Assembly: GCA_016713325.1 (NCBI GenBank)
Contig: JADJPJ010000009.1
Coordinates: forward strand, 1-36,589
DNA from: Candidatus Flexifilum affinis
GTDB taxonomy: Bacteria > Chloroflexota > Anaerolineae > Aggregatilineales > Phototrophicaceae
Direction of reading: 5' to 3'
DNA: 36,589 nucleotides
Position numbers and translations under genes: made by a program. Position 1 is the first letter of the stretch. Each line of letters begins with the position of its first letter. Of the stretch, positions 27,345 to 36,589 are shown in pieces. Under the pieces are notes generated by a model, which had not been told where the DNA came from, did no database searches, and was given only the letters and a program-made list of their open reading frames with translations.

Positions 27345-29828
27345 TCTCCAGTCAGCGCCGCCTCGACCTCCGCGGCGGTGCGCAGTGATAGGACCTCGCC
27401 GGCCAGCGCCCGCGCTTCGACGTAGTTCGTCGCCCGCACGATGGCCTTGACCTCCGGGATGGCTGGCGCGCTCATGCTCAGCTCGTCCACGCCCAGGCCC
27501 AGCAGCAGGCGCGTCAGGCGCGGATCGCCGGCCATTTCGCCGCACACCGCGACCGGACGGCCGTGGGCGTGGGCCGCGTCGACCACCGCGCCGATCGCTC
27601 GCAGCAGCGCCGGCTGAAAGGGCGTGGCCAGGGCGCTCACCGCCGGGTTGCCCCGGTCGGCGGCCATCAGGTACTGAGTCAGGTCGTTGGTGCCGATGCT
27701 GAAGAAGTCCGCCTCCGCGGCCAGCGCCTCGGCCATCGTGACCGCCGACGGCACCTCGATCATGATGCCGACCGGCATTGCAGGGTCGGAGGCGCTCAGC
27801 CCGGCTGCCAGTTCGCGCTGTACCAGCTTCAGCAGGCGGCGCGCGGCCCGAATCTCGTCGACGGTCGCGATCATCGGGAAGAGTACGCGCACCGGGTGCT
27901 GCCGGCTCACCCGACAGATGGCGCGAAGCTGTACCCGTGCCAGGTCGATCCGGTCGAACCAGAAGCGGATTCCCGGTGACCCAGGAACGGGTTCTCTTCC
28001 CGCGCCATGTCCAGATAGCCGATCGGTTTGTCGCCGCCGGCGTCCAGGGTGCGGATGGTGAGCGGATGGCCGTTCAGGCCGGCGGCCGCGGCGGCATAGG
28101 CGCGCACCTGCTCCTCCTCGCTGGGGGAGCGTCGCGGTTCATCCACAGCAGTTCGGTGCGGAAGACGCCGACTCCTTCGGCGCCCAGCACGACGGCCGCC
28201 GCTGAGTCCGACGGCTGGCCGATGTTGGCCATCACCTCGATGCGCCGGCCGTCGGGCGTGACGGCGGGCAGGTGGGTCGATCGCGCAGGTCGCGCAGTCG
28301 AATTTGCCGCGCGTCCATCTCGCGCTGGACCGCTGCAATCTGTTCCAGGGGAGGCTGCAACGTGACCCGCCCCGGCTGCCGTCCAGGACGACCGTGAGGC
28401 CCTCGCGCAGATCGCTGATGCGCGCGCCCAGCCCGGCCACCATCGGAATGCCTCTGGCGCGGGCCAGGATGGCCGCATGCGTCGCCGCGCCGCCGAACTG
28501 GAGAATGATGCCCACCACCTGCCCAGGATCGAGCTGCGCGACTTCCGACGGCGTGAGATCCGACGCGACCAGGATGGTGCCCTCCGGGAATGCCGCGCCG
28601 CTCAGCAGATCGGGCATGAGGCGCTGCAAGACGCGCCGGCCCAGGTCGAGCACATCGGCGGCGCGCCCTTGCAGCAGGGCGCTGGTGGCGCTGCGGTAGC
28701 GCTTCGCCATCGCCTCGACCGAGTCCCACCAGGCGGCCTCGGCGCTGCGCCCGTGGGCGATTCCGTCCAGCACGGCGCGCAGCACATCCTCGTCGGCCAG
28801 CATCAGCCGCTGGGCCTCGAAAATGCCCGCTTCTTCAATGCCGACACGCCCGATCAGCCCGTCCAGTTCGCCCTGGGCCGCGGCCACAGCGCCCCGGAAG
28901 CGCGCGATTTCGCCCTGCGCATCGCCGGATCGCTCAGGCAGGGTCGGGTGCGTCTGGCTGAGCAGTCTCACCTGCCCAACGGCCGTGCCGCCGACTGCGG
29001 CGATACCGACCAGCGTATTGGTGGGCGGAGCGCTGTGCCGATCGACGGCGCTGACCGCGGCCGACGCAGAGGCCGGCACGCCGACCGGCCGGGCCTCGAT
29101 GTCGCCGAAGTTCTCGGCCGCCAGCGCAGCGATGGCATCGAGCGCTGCCTGGGCATCGGGGCCTGCCGCCGTAAATTCCAGCCTGTCGCCCTGCCGTGCG
29201 TCGAGCAGAGCCACGCCGTTGAGGCTGGCGGCGCTGACGGTACGGTCGCCTTTGCGGACGGCGACATCGGCGTGGAAGCCGCGCAGGATGCCGACCAGCC
29301 GCGCCGCCGGCCGCAGGTGCAACCCCAGCCGGTTGGGCACCGTCACCTGCAAGCGAAGTTGCCCTGTATAGTCTACCTGGGTATCGGCGGCGTTCGACAA
29401 CGCGGGTGGGGTCTCACTGGCGGACAGATGACCCTGCTTGGCAGCCAGCGCACCGCGCGCCTCGGCCAGCAGCACGTCGATCGAGCTGTTGATGCTCGCC
29501 TGCACGGCGGCGGCCAGCGCTCCCTCGACAAACGGCGCATCACACAGGTGCACGTGCGCTCGCTGATCCTCGTCCATCAAATCCAGGGCGGTCTCGGCGC
29601 TGAGCAGGGCGCTGCCCAGGTCCATCAGGACGACCACGTCAGAGACTCCGGCGTCGAACAGCCCGGTTGCCGCCTCCAGCACGCGGACGGGATCGGTGCC
29701 GATGGGATTTTCCGGGTCGTCGATGCCGGCGGCCAGCGCGATCGGCACGCGGCCCTGCGTCATCTGCTCGACGAGCTGGCGCACGCCTTCGGCCAGGGCG
29801 GCGCTGTGCGACACCAATATCAGTCCGA

Positions 29829-29832
<4 letters not shown>
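27317..29832 (-). CDS. dhaM: PTS phosphotransfer protein: DhaM-HPr-Enzyme I fusion, frameshifted
   Basis: This protein carries phosphate from PEP to the dihydroxyacetone kinase. Residues 1-125 are DhaM (EIIA-Man-like) with His9 in ILVSHSAALAEG. Residues about 158-240 are HPr with His172 in GLHLRPAARLV and Ser203 at the Ser46 position. From about 275 follows Enzyme I, with its phospho-histidine His452 in FGGAATHAAILARARGIPMV. After breaks at about 28365, 28275, 28110 and 27990 the PEP-binding domain follows (IRTLDAGGDKPIGYLDM, VRVLFPMIATVDE, SIGTNDLTQYLMAADRG, AVCGEMAGDP). Total length is about 835 residues. E. coli DhaM has only the N-terminal part of Enzyme I, while this form looks complete. 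ATG 29832 overlaps the dhaL stop (ATGA). The 3' end overlaps the MerR gene. Confidence 0.9.
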
Positions 29833-30460
<628 letters not shown>

Positions 30461-30464
<4 letters not shown>

Positions 30465-31537
30465 CGGCTACATCCCCAGCGCAGGGCGGGCGTCTTGACC
30501 GGGGCATCCCAGCAGGTGAGGATTTCCTCGTCGGTCTTGACCAGCGTGATCGAGAAGCCCTGCATTTCTAGTGAGGTGATGTAGGGGCCGATCAGGTTGC
30601 GGACGATGCGGATGCCGCGCGCCTCGCAGACCTCGGCCAGCTTGCGGTAGACGGCGAACAACTCGGAGAGCGGGGTTCCGCCCATACTGTTGACGAAGGC
30701 GATCACCTCGTCGCCCTCGGCGAACGGCTCATCGACCATCTCCCGCTCGACCCACGTCTCGGCCTCGCGGTCCCAGTCGCGCACGATGCGACGGTAGGCC
30801 GGATCGTTCAGGATTTCGTGAGCCAGCTTGGACGTCAGTTCGTCGACCGGGCGCAGCGGCTCGCGGTACTGGCCGGGTTCGCCATGAATGCCGATGCCGA
30901 CCTCGATTTCGTTCTCGCCCAGTTCAAACGTCGGCTTGCCCGCCGCCGGGACGGTGCACGACGTCAGCGCGATGCCCATCGAGCGGCCGTAGCGGTTGAC
31001 CCTGCGCGCCAGCTCGGCGCAGGCGTCCAGATCGTAGCCGGCTTCGGCGGCCGCGCCGACGATCTTCTCCAGGATGACGGTGGTGCCCACGCCGCGCCGG
31101 CCGGCGGTGTACAGGCTGTCCTTGACTGCCACGTCGTCGTCGACCAGGACGTTCTGGACCGGGATGCCTTCCGCGTGGACCAGCTCCGCTGCTGTTTCGA
31201 AGTTGAGGACGTCGCCGGTGTAGTTCTTGACGATGAACAGCACGCCCGCCTCGCCGGCCACCGCGCGGGCGGCTTCGAGCATCTGGTCGGGGGTGGGGGA
31301 GGTGAAGACCTCGCCGGGGCAGGCGGCGGCCAGCATGCCGTGGCCGACGAAGCCGCCGTGCATCGGCTCGTGGCCGCTGCCTCCGCCGGAGATCACCGCG
31401 ACCTTGCCGGCCTGAGGCCCGCTGGCCCGCGCGATGGTTTTCGGATCCAGGCTGATCTTCAGCTCGGGGTAGGCCAGCGCCATGCCCTGAAGCTGTTCGA
31501 GGAGGACATCGTCAACGGCATTGATAAGCTTTTTCAT
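30461..31537 (-). CDS. dhaK: Dihydroxyacetone kinase substrate-binding subunit DhaK
   Basis: The 358-residue product starts [20 protein letters not shown]. Substrate-site blocks are [20 protein letters not shown] and [20 protein letters not shown] (Lys and Asp of the site). The histidine that binds DHA as a hemiaminal lies in [17 protein letters not shown]. It phosphorylates dihydroxyacetone to DHA phosphate, feeding glycolysis. GAAGGA about 10 nt before ATG 31537 is a good ribosome binding site. It is the first gene of a dhaK-dhaL-dhaM operon divergent from the cyclase gene. No DhaR- or DhaQ-type regulator is nearby. The 180-bp divergent promoter region shows no obvious operator. Confidence 0.95.
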
Positions 31538-31717
31538 CGTTCAGTTCCTTCACGAAAGGTCGTCGGTTGGACCCGCTCGCGGAAATGCCCCGATCTTAGC
31601 GCTGAAGTCGCGATCCGAAAACCGGAAGTGCGTTATCATCAATCCTGGTACGCCAAACCATTGGCGCCACCGTGGCGAGTTGCTCGAACGGGTGTCGGGG
31701 ATGTTGGGGAAAAGCGC

Positions 31718-32597
31718 ATGGACAAGCGTGTGGTATTCGACTTCGAGATCGCCTTCGCCAACGGCGGGGATCCAGGGGCAGGAGTTTCGTCTCGACCTGA
31801 TGGGCGATGACATCACCGACGCAGCGCTGGCCGACTATATCGTCTCCGATCTGCGCCTGCTGATGGTCGACAGCGTGCGCATCCTGAACAAGCGCATCAT
31901 CGAGGAGTCGCACAAGCGCGCGGCGACGCCGGAGGCGAAGCTCTACGTCGACCTCAGCCATGTCATCTGGGACGGGTTGATCACCTACAAGGGGCTGCCG
32001 CCGCCGGTCATCTGCGACTATCTGTCGCGCGAGGAGTCGCGGACCCGCTATGCACCGGGGACGGAATTTCAGATTGGCAAGATCGAGATGGTGTCCAACA
32101 CCGGCACCTACGTCGATGTGCCCTTCCACCGCTACGCCCACGGGCACGATCTGGCGCAGGTCGATCTGACGGCGTTCGTGGATCTGCCGGCGGTGGTGAT
32201 TCGCGCCGACTACCGGCAGGAGCTGGCCGTCCACGTGGATGTACTGGCTGGCAAGCCGATCGACGGCAAGGCCGTGCTGATTCACACCGGCTGGGCCGAG
32301 CACTGGAACACCCCGGCCTACTTCGAGGGGCATCCGTACATGACGGCCGCGGCCGCCGAGTACTGCGTCGAGCGGGGAGTGCAGCTGGTCGGCATCGACT
32401 CGCACAACATCGACGACACGAAGGGCAACAGCCGGCCCGTGCACACGGCGCTCTTGGGGCACGACATCCTGATCTGCGAGCACATGTGCAATCTGGAGAT
32501 GCTGCCCGACTCCGGCTTCACCTTCAGCGCCGTCCCTCCGAAGTTTTCCGGCATGGGCACCTTCCCCGTGCGCGCGTTCGCCCGGCTTCAAGCCTGA
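31718..32597 (+). CDS. Cyclase-family (KynB-like) hydrolase with extra N-terminal domain, one frameshift
   Basis: From ATG 31718 the product reads MDKRVVFDFEIAFANGG. Deleting one G from the GGGG at about 31767-31770 continues it as IQGQEFRLDLMGDDITDAAL, LADYIVSDLRLLMVDSVRIL and NKRIIEESHKR. The putative cyclase domain begins at YVDLSHVIWDGLITYKGLPP. The metal-binding motif, normally HxGTHxDxPxH, is NTGTYVDVPFHRY, so two histidines are replaced while the Asp and last His remain. It ends with FSAVPPKFSGMGTFPVRAFA. Family members hydrolyse amide or lactone-like bonds (kynurenine formamidase, isatin hydrolase). The first 60 residues form a small separate domain I do not recognise. It lies 54 bp upstream of an RraA-family gene, suggesting a joint catabolic role. 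Confidence 0.82.
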
Positions 32598-32651
32598 TCC
32601 GGCGACAACCCGCCAGGACACTTATCCTTCTCACCAGAAACGGACCCTTTC

Positions 32652-33464
32652 ATGAATCTGATCACCCCCAAAGACATCCTGATCGAACTGACCCGCCTGA
32701 ACCCGTTCGAGCGCTTCGCCGATGGTCGGCCCAACGTGCCGGAGCACCTGATCGAGCGGATCAAGAATGCCACCACCGAGCAGGCCTGGGGCGTGCTGCG
32801 TCACCACGGCTACCATCTCCAGTTCGAGGGCAACTGGCTGCAAACCCACCCGGACAAGATCCTGGTCGGGCGGGCGGTGACGGCCATGATGGTGCCGCAC
32901 AGGCCGGATTTTCATGACCTGGTGCAGGAGACGGGTGTGGCCCAGGGGCGGATTGGCGGCCAGAATTCGTGGGTGATCGACACGCTGGTCGAGGGCGATG
33001 TGCTGGTGGTCGACCTGTTCGGCAAGATCAAGAACGGCACCTTCGTCGGCGACAACCTGTCGACGTCGATTCAATCGCGGACCAAGCGCGGGGCCATCCT
33101 GCACTGCGGCATTCGCGACTACCAGGGCATCGTCGAACTACAGGAGTCGGCCTTCTTCTGCCGCGGCGTCGATCCGACGGCCATCGCCGACGTGACGCTG
33201 GCGGGCATCAACATGCCGATCCGCATCGGCGACGCGACGGTGCTGCCGGGCGATGTGGTGCTGGGCACGCCCACCGGGGTGATCTTCATTCCGCCGCATC
33301 TCGTGCAGGAAGTGGCCGACACGGCCGCGGACGTTCAGTCGCGCGACGAGTTTGGCAAGTACTGCCTGAGCATCGGCAAATACACGCCCGGCGAGATCGA
33401 CGTGCCGACCTGGCCGGCGCACATCGAGGCCGATTATCAGGCGTGGCTGGGCAGTAAGGGATAA
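32652..33464 (+). CDS. RraA family protein (aldolase/decarboxylase-like)
   Basis: The 270-residue product has the RraA core: GRAVTAMMVPHRPDFHDLVQ, VIDTLVEGDVLVVDLFGKIK, GTFVGDNLSTSIQSRTKRGA, ILHCGIRDYQGIVEL and FCRGVDPTAIADVT. It ends with MPIRIGDATVLPGDVVLGTP. The GDNL and R-D pairs correspond to the substrate and metal site of 4-hydroxy-4-methyl-2-oxoglutarate/oxaloacetate aldolases. At 270 residues it is longer than the RNase-E regulator RraA (about 160), with about 60 extra N-terminal residues and a C-terminal tail, so an enzymatic role is likelier. The frame is intact. Its substrate is unknown; the cyclase gene upstream may supply it. Confidence 0.85.
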   Translation: MNLITPKDILIELTRLNPFERFADGRPNVPEHLIERIKNATTEQAWGVLRHHGYHLQFEGNWLQTHPDKILVGRAVTAMMVPHRPDFHDLVQETGVAQGRIGGQNSWVIDTLVEGDVLVVDLFGKIKNGTFVGDNLSTSIQSRTKRGAILHCGIRDYQGIVELQESAFFCRGVDPTAIADVTLAGINMPIRIGDATVLPGDVVLGTPTGVIFIPPHLVQEVADTAADVQSRDEFGKYCLSIGKYTPGEIDVPTWPAHIEADYQAWLGSKG

Positions 33465-33470
33465 GAGCAA

Positions 33471-33812
33471 GGAATGAGGGACGAGGCATGAGAAATGAGG
33501 AAAAACTGCGTGGGAAGCGTCATCCCGTGAATGAGGGGGGCCAATGTAGGCTTGTCCGAATAAGATGAGTCATCCTTGCGTGCCGACGAATCACCTACTT
33601 CTGGCGTCCCAACCCCCTCCCTTAGTCCCTCCCCCACTGCGTAGGGGAGGGAAACCGCCCTGCCGACGACCGTCAAGGGGTTGTCAGCCTTTTCCCCTCC
33701 CTTGCGCCAGCGGAGGGGGTGAAGTGGTAAAACAAATTCGGACAAGCCTCAATGTGCCCGCCCGACAGGGGGCATTTGACAAGCACGCCTCATTTCTCGT
33801 CTCTCATTTCTC
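33471..33812. repeat. Imperfect outer inverted repeat around the MITE-like element
   Basis: The purine-rich left arm at 33471-33500 (AATGAGGGACGAG and then GAGAAATGAGG) is mirrored by the right arm at 33788-33812, which reads CCTCATTTCTCGTCTCTC. These arms lie outside the 202-bp element and its target duplication, so the element may have inserted into an older inverted repeat that formed a hairpin between the two genes. The right arm reaches the 3' end of the Nudix gene. Confidence 0.5.
33548..33749. mobile_element. MITE-like element, 202 bp, with 14-bp perfect TIRs and 6-bp duplication
   Basis: The ends AGGCTTGTCCGAAT (33548-33561) and ATTCGGACAAGCCT (33736-33749) are perfect inverted repeats. 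CAATGT directly flanks both sides (33542-33547 and 33750-33755), as expected for a target-site duplication. There is no transposase gene inside. The interior holds two GC-rich hairpins: TCCCTCCCC/GGGGAGGGA at 33626-33652 and CCCCTCC/GGAGGGG at 33694-33718. It fills the space between the RraA and Nudix genes. The parent transposon family is not evident from these ends. Confidence 0.7.
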
Positions 33813-34284
33813 CTCACTTCTCTCCGCCATGTACCGCCGCAGCGTTTCGTGATGCGTGGGCAGCAGCGTGGCGGGGAGGGTATCGAAGGTGAAGAAGCCG
33901 GCGTCGAGGATTTCGACCGGGTCGAGCTGGTACGTGCCGCCGGCGATGCGGGCGGTGTAGTAGACCTCCAGGCGCAGCGCGAACCCGGAGCGCACGTGCA
34001 GCAGGCGGATGTCGTCGACGATCAGGCCGGTTTCTTCCAGAAGTTCGCGGGCCAGTGCCTCCTCGAAGGACTCGCCGCGCTTGACCATGCCCCAGGAGGC
34101 CCCATGCCTTGTCCGGCCAGTAGCGGGGCTGGACCAGCAGCATGCGGCCGGCGTCGTCGAAGATGATGCCCGACACGCCGACGACGAACTTGCTGTTGAT
34201 CAACCAGTGCAGACGCCATTGCAAGCGCACGCTCATACGCTGCCAGAGGCGGCTGGACAGGCGATGGATGGCGAGGAACTTCAT
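33804..34284 (-). CDS. Nudix hydrolase, one frameshift
   Basis: The N-terminal part has MSVRLQWRLHWLINSKFVVG followed by VSGIIFDDAGRMLLVQPRYW. After a break near 34100 in a G run comes the Nudix box, with GESFEEALARELLEETGLIV matching GX5EX7REUXEEXGU together with the preceding GMVKR. The end is PTHHETLRRYMAERSEEK. The total is about 160 residues, normal for the family. Nudix enzymes cleave nucleoside diphosphates linked to another moiety; the substrate cannot be told from sequence. The N-terminal WRLHW.IN.KFVVGV segment is common in Nudix proteins of gram-positive-like lineages. The gene is convergent with the RraA gene across the repeat region. Confidence 0.82.
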
Positions 34285-34582
34285 GGGCTATTCTTTCAGA
34301 TGCAGATGCGCGCTGCGCCGTGCGCACCTCCCCAGCAGCGATACTGGATAGAGGTCGGCGCTGCCGCCTATGATACCGTCAATCAAGGACAAGGGTTTTC
34401 ACCAATTCGTTCTGTTCTGATGACCCTCACCCGCTTCGCTTCGTCGCCCTCTCCCGTGCCACAGGAGTGGGCACGACCGGAGGACGGGGTGTGGGCCGAC
34501 AACGTTGCATATCTAACCGTCACGTTGTGATACTGTTGAATGAACGAAACCCGAACAGGGTCGATGGATAGCAGGAGAACAG
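34285..34582 (+). promoter_or_regulatory. Intergenic region: candidate promoter and a hairpin remnant
   Basis: No gene is visible. A possible promoter for the MBL gene is TTGCAT (34505-34510) and GATACT (34529-34534) with 18-bp spacing. A stem of CGTGCC (34455-34460) and GGCACG (34470-34475) sits in a CCCTCACCC...CCCTCTCCC stretch that resembles the pyrimidine-rich interior of the element at 33548-33749. AGGAG at 34573-34577 is the ribosome binding site of the next gene. Confidence 0.35.
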
Positions 34583-35422
34583 ATGATGAGCGCGAAGAGC
34601 AGCCCGTTTCGAGTGGGAGAAATCGACTGCGTGGCGCTGCGCGACGGCGTGACCGTCATCGGCGCGGCCGGGATTCTGAAGCGCTATCCGGATGCCACCG
34701 AGGCCGACTATCGTCAGGCCTTCGCCGACATCGGCCAGTCACTGGATGAGGCGGAGAGCTCGCTGAACATCCTGCTGGCGCGGGTCGGCGGCGAGACGCT
34801 GCTGGTCGATGCGGGCGAGGGCGGCCGGCCGCGCGGCGGTTTTCTGCTGGAGGGCATGGCGCTGGCCGGGATCGAGCCTGAGTCGGTTACGCGGGTGATC
34901 CTCACCCACACGCACGGCGACCATGTGCAGGGGCTGCTGACCGCCGACGGCGCGCCGACCTTCCCCAATGCCACCTATGTGATCTCCGCCGAGGAACTGG
35001 CCTTCTGGCGCGGCCGGATCGCGCAGGGCACGGCCGACCATGGGCCGATTCTCGCCATGATGGAAGCCAAAGGACTGCGCGCAATCGGCATGGACGAGGT
35101 GATCCTGCCCGGCGTAACGGCGGTACCGCTGCCCGGCCATACCCCCGGACAGATCGGCGTGCTGCTGGAGAGCGACGGCCAGCGGCTGATCCACATGGCG
35201 GATGCGCTGCACAGCCCGATGCAGTTCGCCCACCCGGAATGGTCGCCCAGCTTCGACGCCGATACCCGCTTCTCGGTGCCCACGCGGCGACATGCGCTCG
35301 GCCGCGCCGCCGATCGGGAGATGCTGGCGATGTTCTACCATCTGCCGTTTCCGGGGGTGGGGCGCGTCCATCGAGCCGGCCAGGGATTCCTTTGGGAGCC
35401 GCTGGAGAAAATTGAGAATTAA
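34583..35422 (+). CDS. MBL-fold metallo-hydrolase
   Basis: The 279-residue product contains ETLLVDAGEGGRPRGGFLL and then the zinc-binding ILTHTHGDHVQGLL (HxHxDH). It continues with VTAVPLPGHTPGQIGVLLES, with the third histidine, and LIHMADALHSPMQFAHPEW, with the bridging aspartate and a further histidine. It ends FYHLPFPGVGRVHRAGQGFL, typical of the glyoxalase-II/quorum-lactonase-like branch of the superfamily. The start is at the ATGATG at 34583/34586. AGGAG at 34573-34577 gives better spacing to the second ATG. No signal peptide is seen. Lactonase or thioesterase activity is possible, but the substrate is not determined by these motifs. Confidence 0.9.
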   Translation: MMSAKSSPFRVGEIDCVALRDGVTVIGAAGILKRYPDATEADYRQAFADIGQSLDEAESSLNILLARVGGETLLVDAGEGGRPRGGFLLEGMALAGIEPESVTRVILTHTHGDHVQGLLTADGAPTFPNATYVISAEELAFWRGRIAQGTADHGPILAMMEAKGLRAIGMDEVILPGVTAVPLPGHTPGQIGVLLESDGQRLIHMADALHSPMQFAHPEWSPSFDADTRFSVPTRRHALGRAADREMLAMFYHLPFPGVGRVHRAGQGFLWEPLEKIEN

Positions 35423-35549
35423 GAATCTCAATGGGTTGCCAACAATTTTGCATCTACAATGAGCCTAGATGACTCTGTCGATCTCCGACCTGGAGATCCG
35501 TGTCCGACCCGGTGGGCGGACACTTTCACCGAGGCCCAGCGTTGATGCC

Positions 35550-36577
35550 ATGAAGACCCAGCGAACCCTCCCATTGCCCGATCCCGAGAGCGAAGATTTT
35601 GTGCGGCAGTATGTCCTGCGGCTCCTGATTTCCACCTTCGGCTATGCCGCCGCGGATATCGAGTGCGAGTTTCCCATCCACATAGGTTCGAAACGCGTGT
35701 ACGTCGATATTGCCGTCTTTCCACGGGGCGCGCGACACACGCAGAAGAACATCTACATCCTGCTGGACTGCAAGCCCATGGACTTTCTGAAGCAGGAGGC
35801 CGCGCTTCGGCAGGTGCTGTGGTTCATGTCGGCGTGCGAAGGGGTGAAGTACGGCGTGCTGGCGACCGAGCTCTGGACCGTTCTGGACAAGCACATGGTA
35901 GGCACTTCGGACGAGCCGCCGACCATCCCCGCGCTGATCGGTGCGGCAGGCGACCCTGTGGTGATTGTGTACGATCCCAGGCGGCAGATCGTGAAGCCGA
36001 CTCAGGCGCCCGCCCCTGCGGCCAGGCCATCCGCCAAACGCGCGCCGGCCCGACGGCCGGTCGAAGATGACGACTTCGACGCCGACCTGCCCAGGCCGCG
36101 GCGCTTCAGGACGGCTTTCCGGTTGGTCGGAGTCAGCACGATGCTGCTGGCGCTCCTGTTCACCGTGGCTATTGCCATTCCCCGGTTCAACCCGGCGGAA
36201 AGGCTCTCCCCTGCTCGCCGGTTCCTTCGCCGAACTGCCGACCCTCAACCCTCAAATCAGATCGATCAGCGCCACGGTGGCGGCCCCGGTCGATCCTCAG
36301 GGCGCCCAGGACGATGCGGGAACTGAGGAAGCGGAAGCACCGCCTGCCTACCAGGGCAGGGCCATCAGCGACAAACTCTTCGGCATCGTGCAGGTCGAGG
36401 ATACGATTAATGTGCGAACAAGAAGCGATCATGGGTCGCCGGTGGTGACGATACTGTACCGGACGATCGCGTCGAGATCATCGGCGTGAACGAGGACGAA
36501 GACACTGGCTCAACGTCCGTCTGACCGACCGGACGGAGGGCTGGGTGGCCGCCTTCCTGATCGAGCTGGAACGGTAA
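35550..36577 (+). CDS. HsdR-N nuclease-like domain + membrane helix + SH3b domain, two frameshifts
   Basis: Residues 1-150 resemble the type I restriction enzyme R-subunit N-terminal domain: FVRQYVLRLLISTFGYAAAD, IECEFPIHIGSKRVYVDIAV, then NIYILLDCKPMDF. Asp53 and Asp73-Cys-Lys75 are placed like a PD-(D/E)xK site. A Pro/Ala/Arg-rich linker and a membrane helix (FRLVGVSTMLLALLFTVAIA, about 190-210) follow. After a break near 36210 comes a Pro/Ala/Glu-rich stretch and an SH3b domain (GIVQVEDTINVRTRSDHGSP, then VEIIGVNEDED, LNVRLTDRTEGWVAAFLIEL), with a second break near 36455. It ends at TAA 36575-36577, about 342 residues. Basic residues before the helix put the nuclease-like part inside and SH3b outside. 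I prefer ATG 35550; 35469 is an alternative, and TACAAT at 35455-35460 is a possible -10. Confidence 0.7.
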
Positions 36578-36589
36578 GGACTCGACCAC

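Noticed and set aside
25511..27388. A single 625-residue fusion protein
   Set aside because: The second half lies out of frame over a complete MerR gene, is Arg/Ala-rich low-complexity shadow sequence, and the NmrA-like family ends near 26400-26480.
30818..31810. A plus-strand gene opposite dhaK
   Set aside because: It is an antisense shadow of a perfectly conserved DhaK.
33601..33720. A CRISPR-like or rho-independent terminator array in the GC-rich repeats
   Set aside because: There are only two different hairpins, with no regular spacers, and they lie inside an element with clear inverted ends and a target duplication.
35550..36100. A restriction-modification operon
   Set aside because: Only an HsdR-N-like domain is present. 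No helicase motor, methylase or specificity subunit is seen in the window.

Overview
The window looks like a chromosomal stretch of an uncultured, moderately high-GC bacterium. A Chloroflexota (Anaerolineae-like) origin is my best guess. It rests on protein style (sugar-binding protein with a plain AxA signal peptide and no lipobox, DhaM-HPr-EI fusion, YicI-like xylosidase next to LacI and ABC genes, SH3b-tailed membrane protein) and on no marker gene, so it is inference. There are no rRNA or tRNA genes, no CRISPR array and no phage genes. Many genes are interrupted by single-base indels. In the right half most of these sit in short G or C runs, which points to uncorrected sequencing or assembly error rather than decay. 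The stretches 1-4.4 kb and 16.6-17.8 kb are much more damaged and could be true pseudogenes.

Left half (1-18.3 kb): a cell-surface polysaccharide island. On the minus strand at the left edge are damaged genes for a membrane protein, a hexapeptide acyltransferase and a LPG-synthase-TM/UPF0104-type flippase-like protein. After a gap and a small membrane-protein remnant come a plus-strand Wzm/Wzt-type ABC exporter (4567-6139), a DUF268 methyltransferase-like protein, a second SAM-fold protein, a zinc-ribbon protein probably related to glycosyltransferases, and a glutamine-dependent asparagine synthetase-like amidotransferase (to 11157). A compact minus-strand operon with every junction overlapping (15654 to 11129) encodes a glycosyltransferase, an acyltransferase, a methyltransferase, an NAD-dependent epimerase and a GT4 glycosyltransferase. 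A GT2 glycosyltransferase and a methyltransferase remnant close the island.

Centre (18.4-25.1 kb): a sugar-utilisation operon. An autoregulated LacI repressor with a visible operator precedes a solute-binding protein, two MalF/MalG-type permeases and a GH31 alpha-xylosidase close to E. coli YicI, ending at a strong terminator. The likely substrate is an alpha-xyloside such as a xyloglucan-derived oligosaccharide.

Right part (25.1-36.6 kb): an NmrA-like oxidoreductase and a MerR/GyrI-type regulator sit behind a promoter of the classic MerR kind (19-bp spacer holding a palindrome). A minus-strand dhaK-dhaL-dhaM operon encodes a PEP-dependent dihydroxyacetone kinase whose DhaM is fused to HPr and a full Enzyme I. 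Divergent from it are a cyclase-family hydrolase and an RraA-family protein. Then come a 202-bp MITE-like element with perfect inverted ends and a 6-bp target duplication, a Nudix hydrolase, an MBL-fold hydrolase, and an unusual protein joining an HsdR-N nuclease-like domain, one membrane helix and an SH3b domain. The last of these and the MITE-like element are the most novel items.
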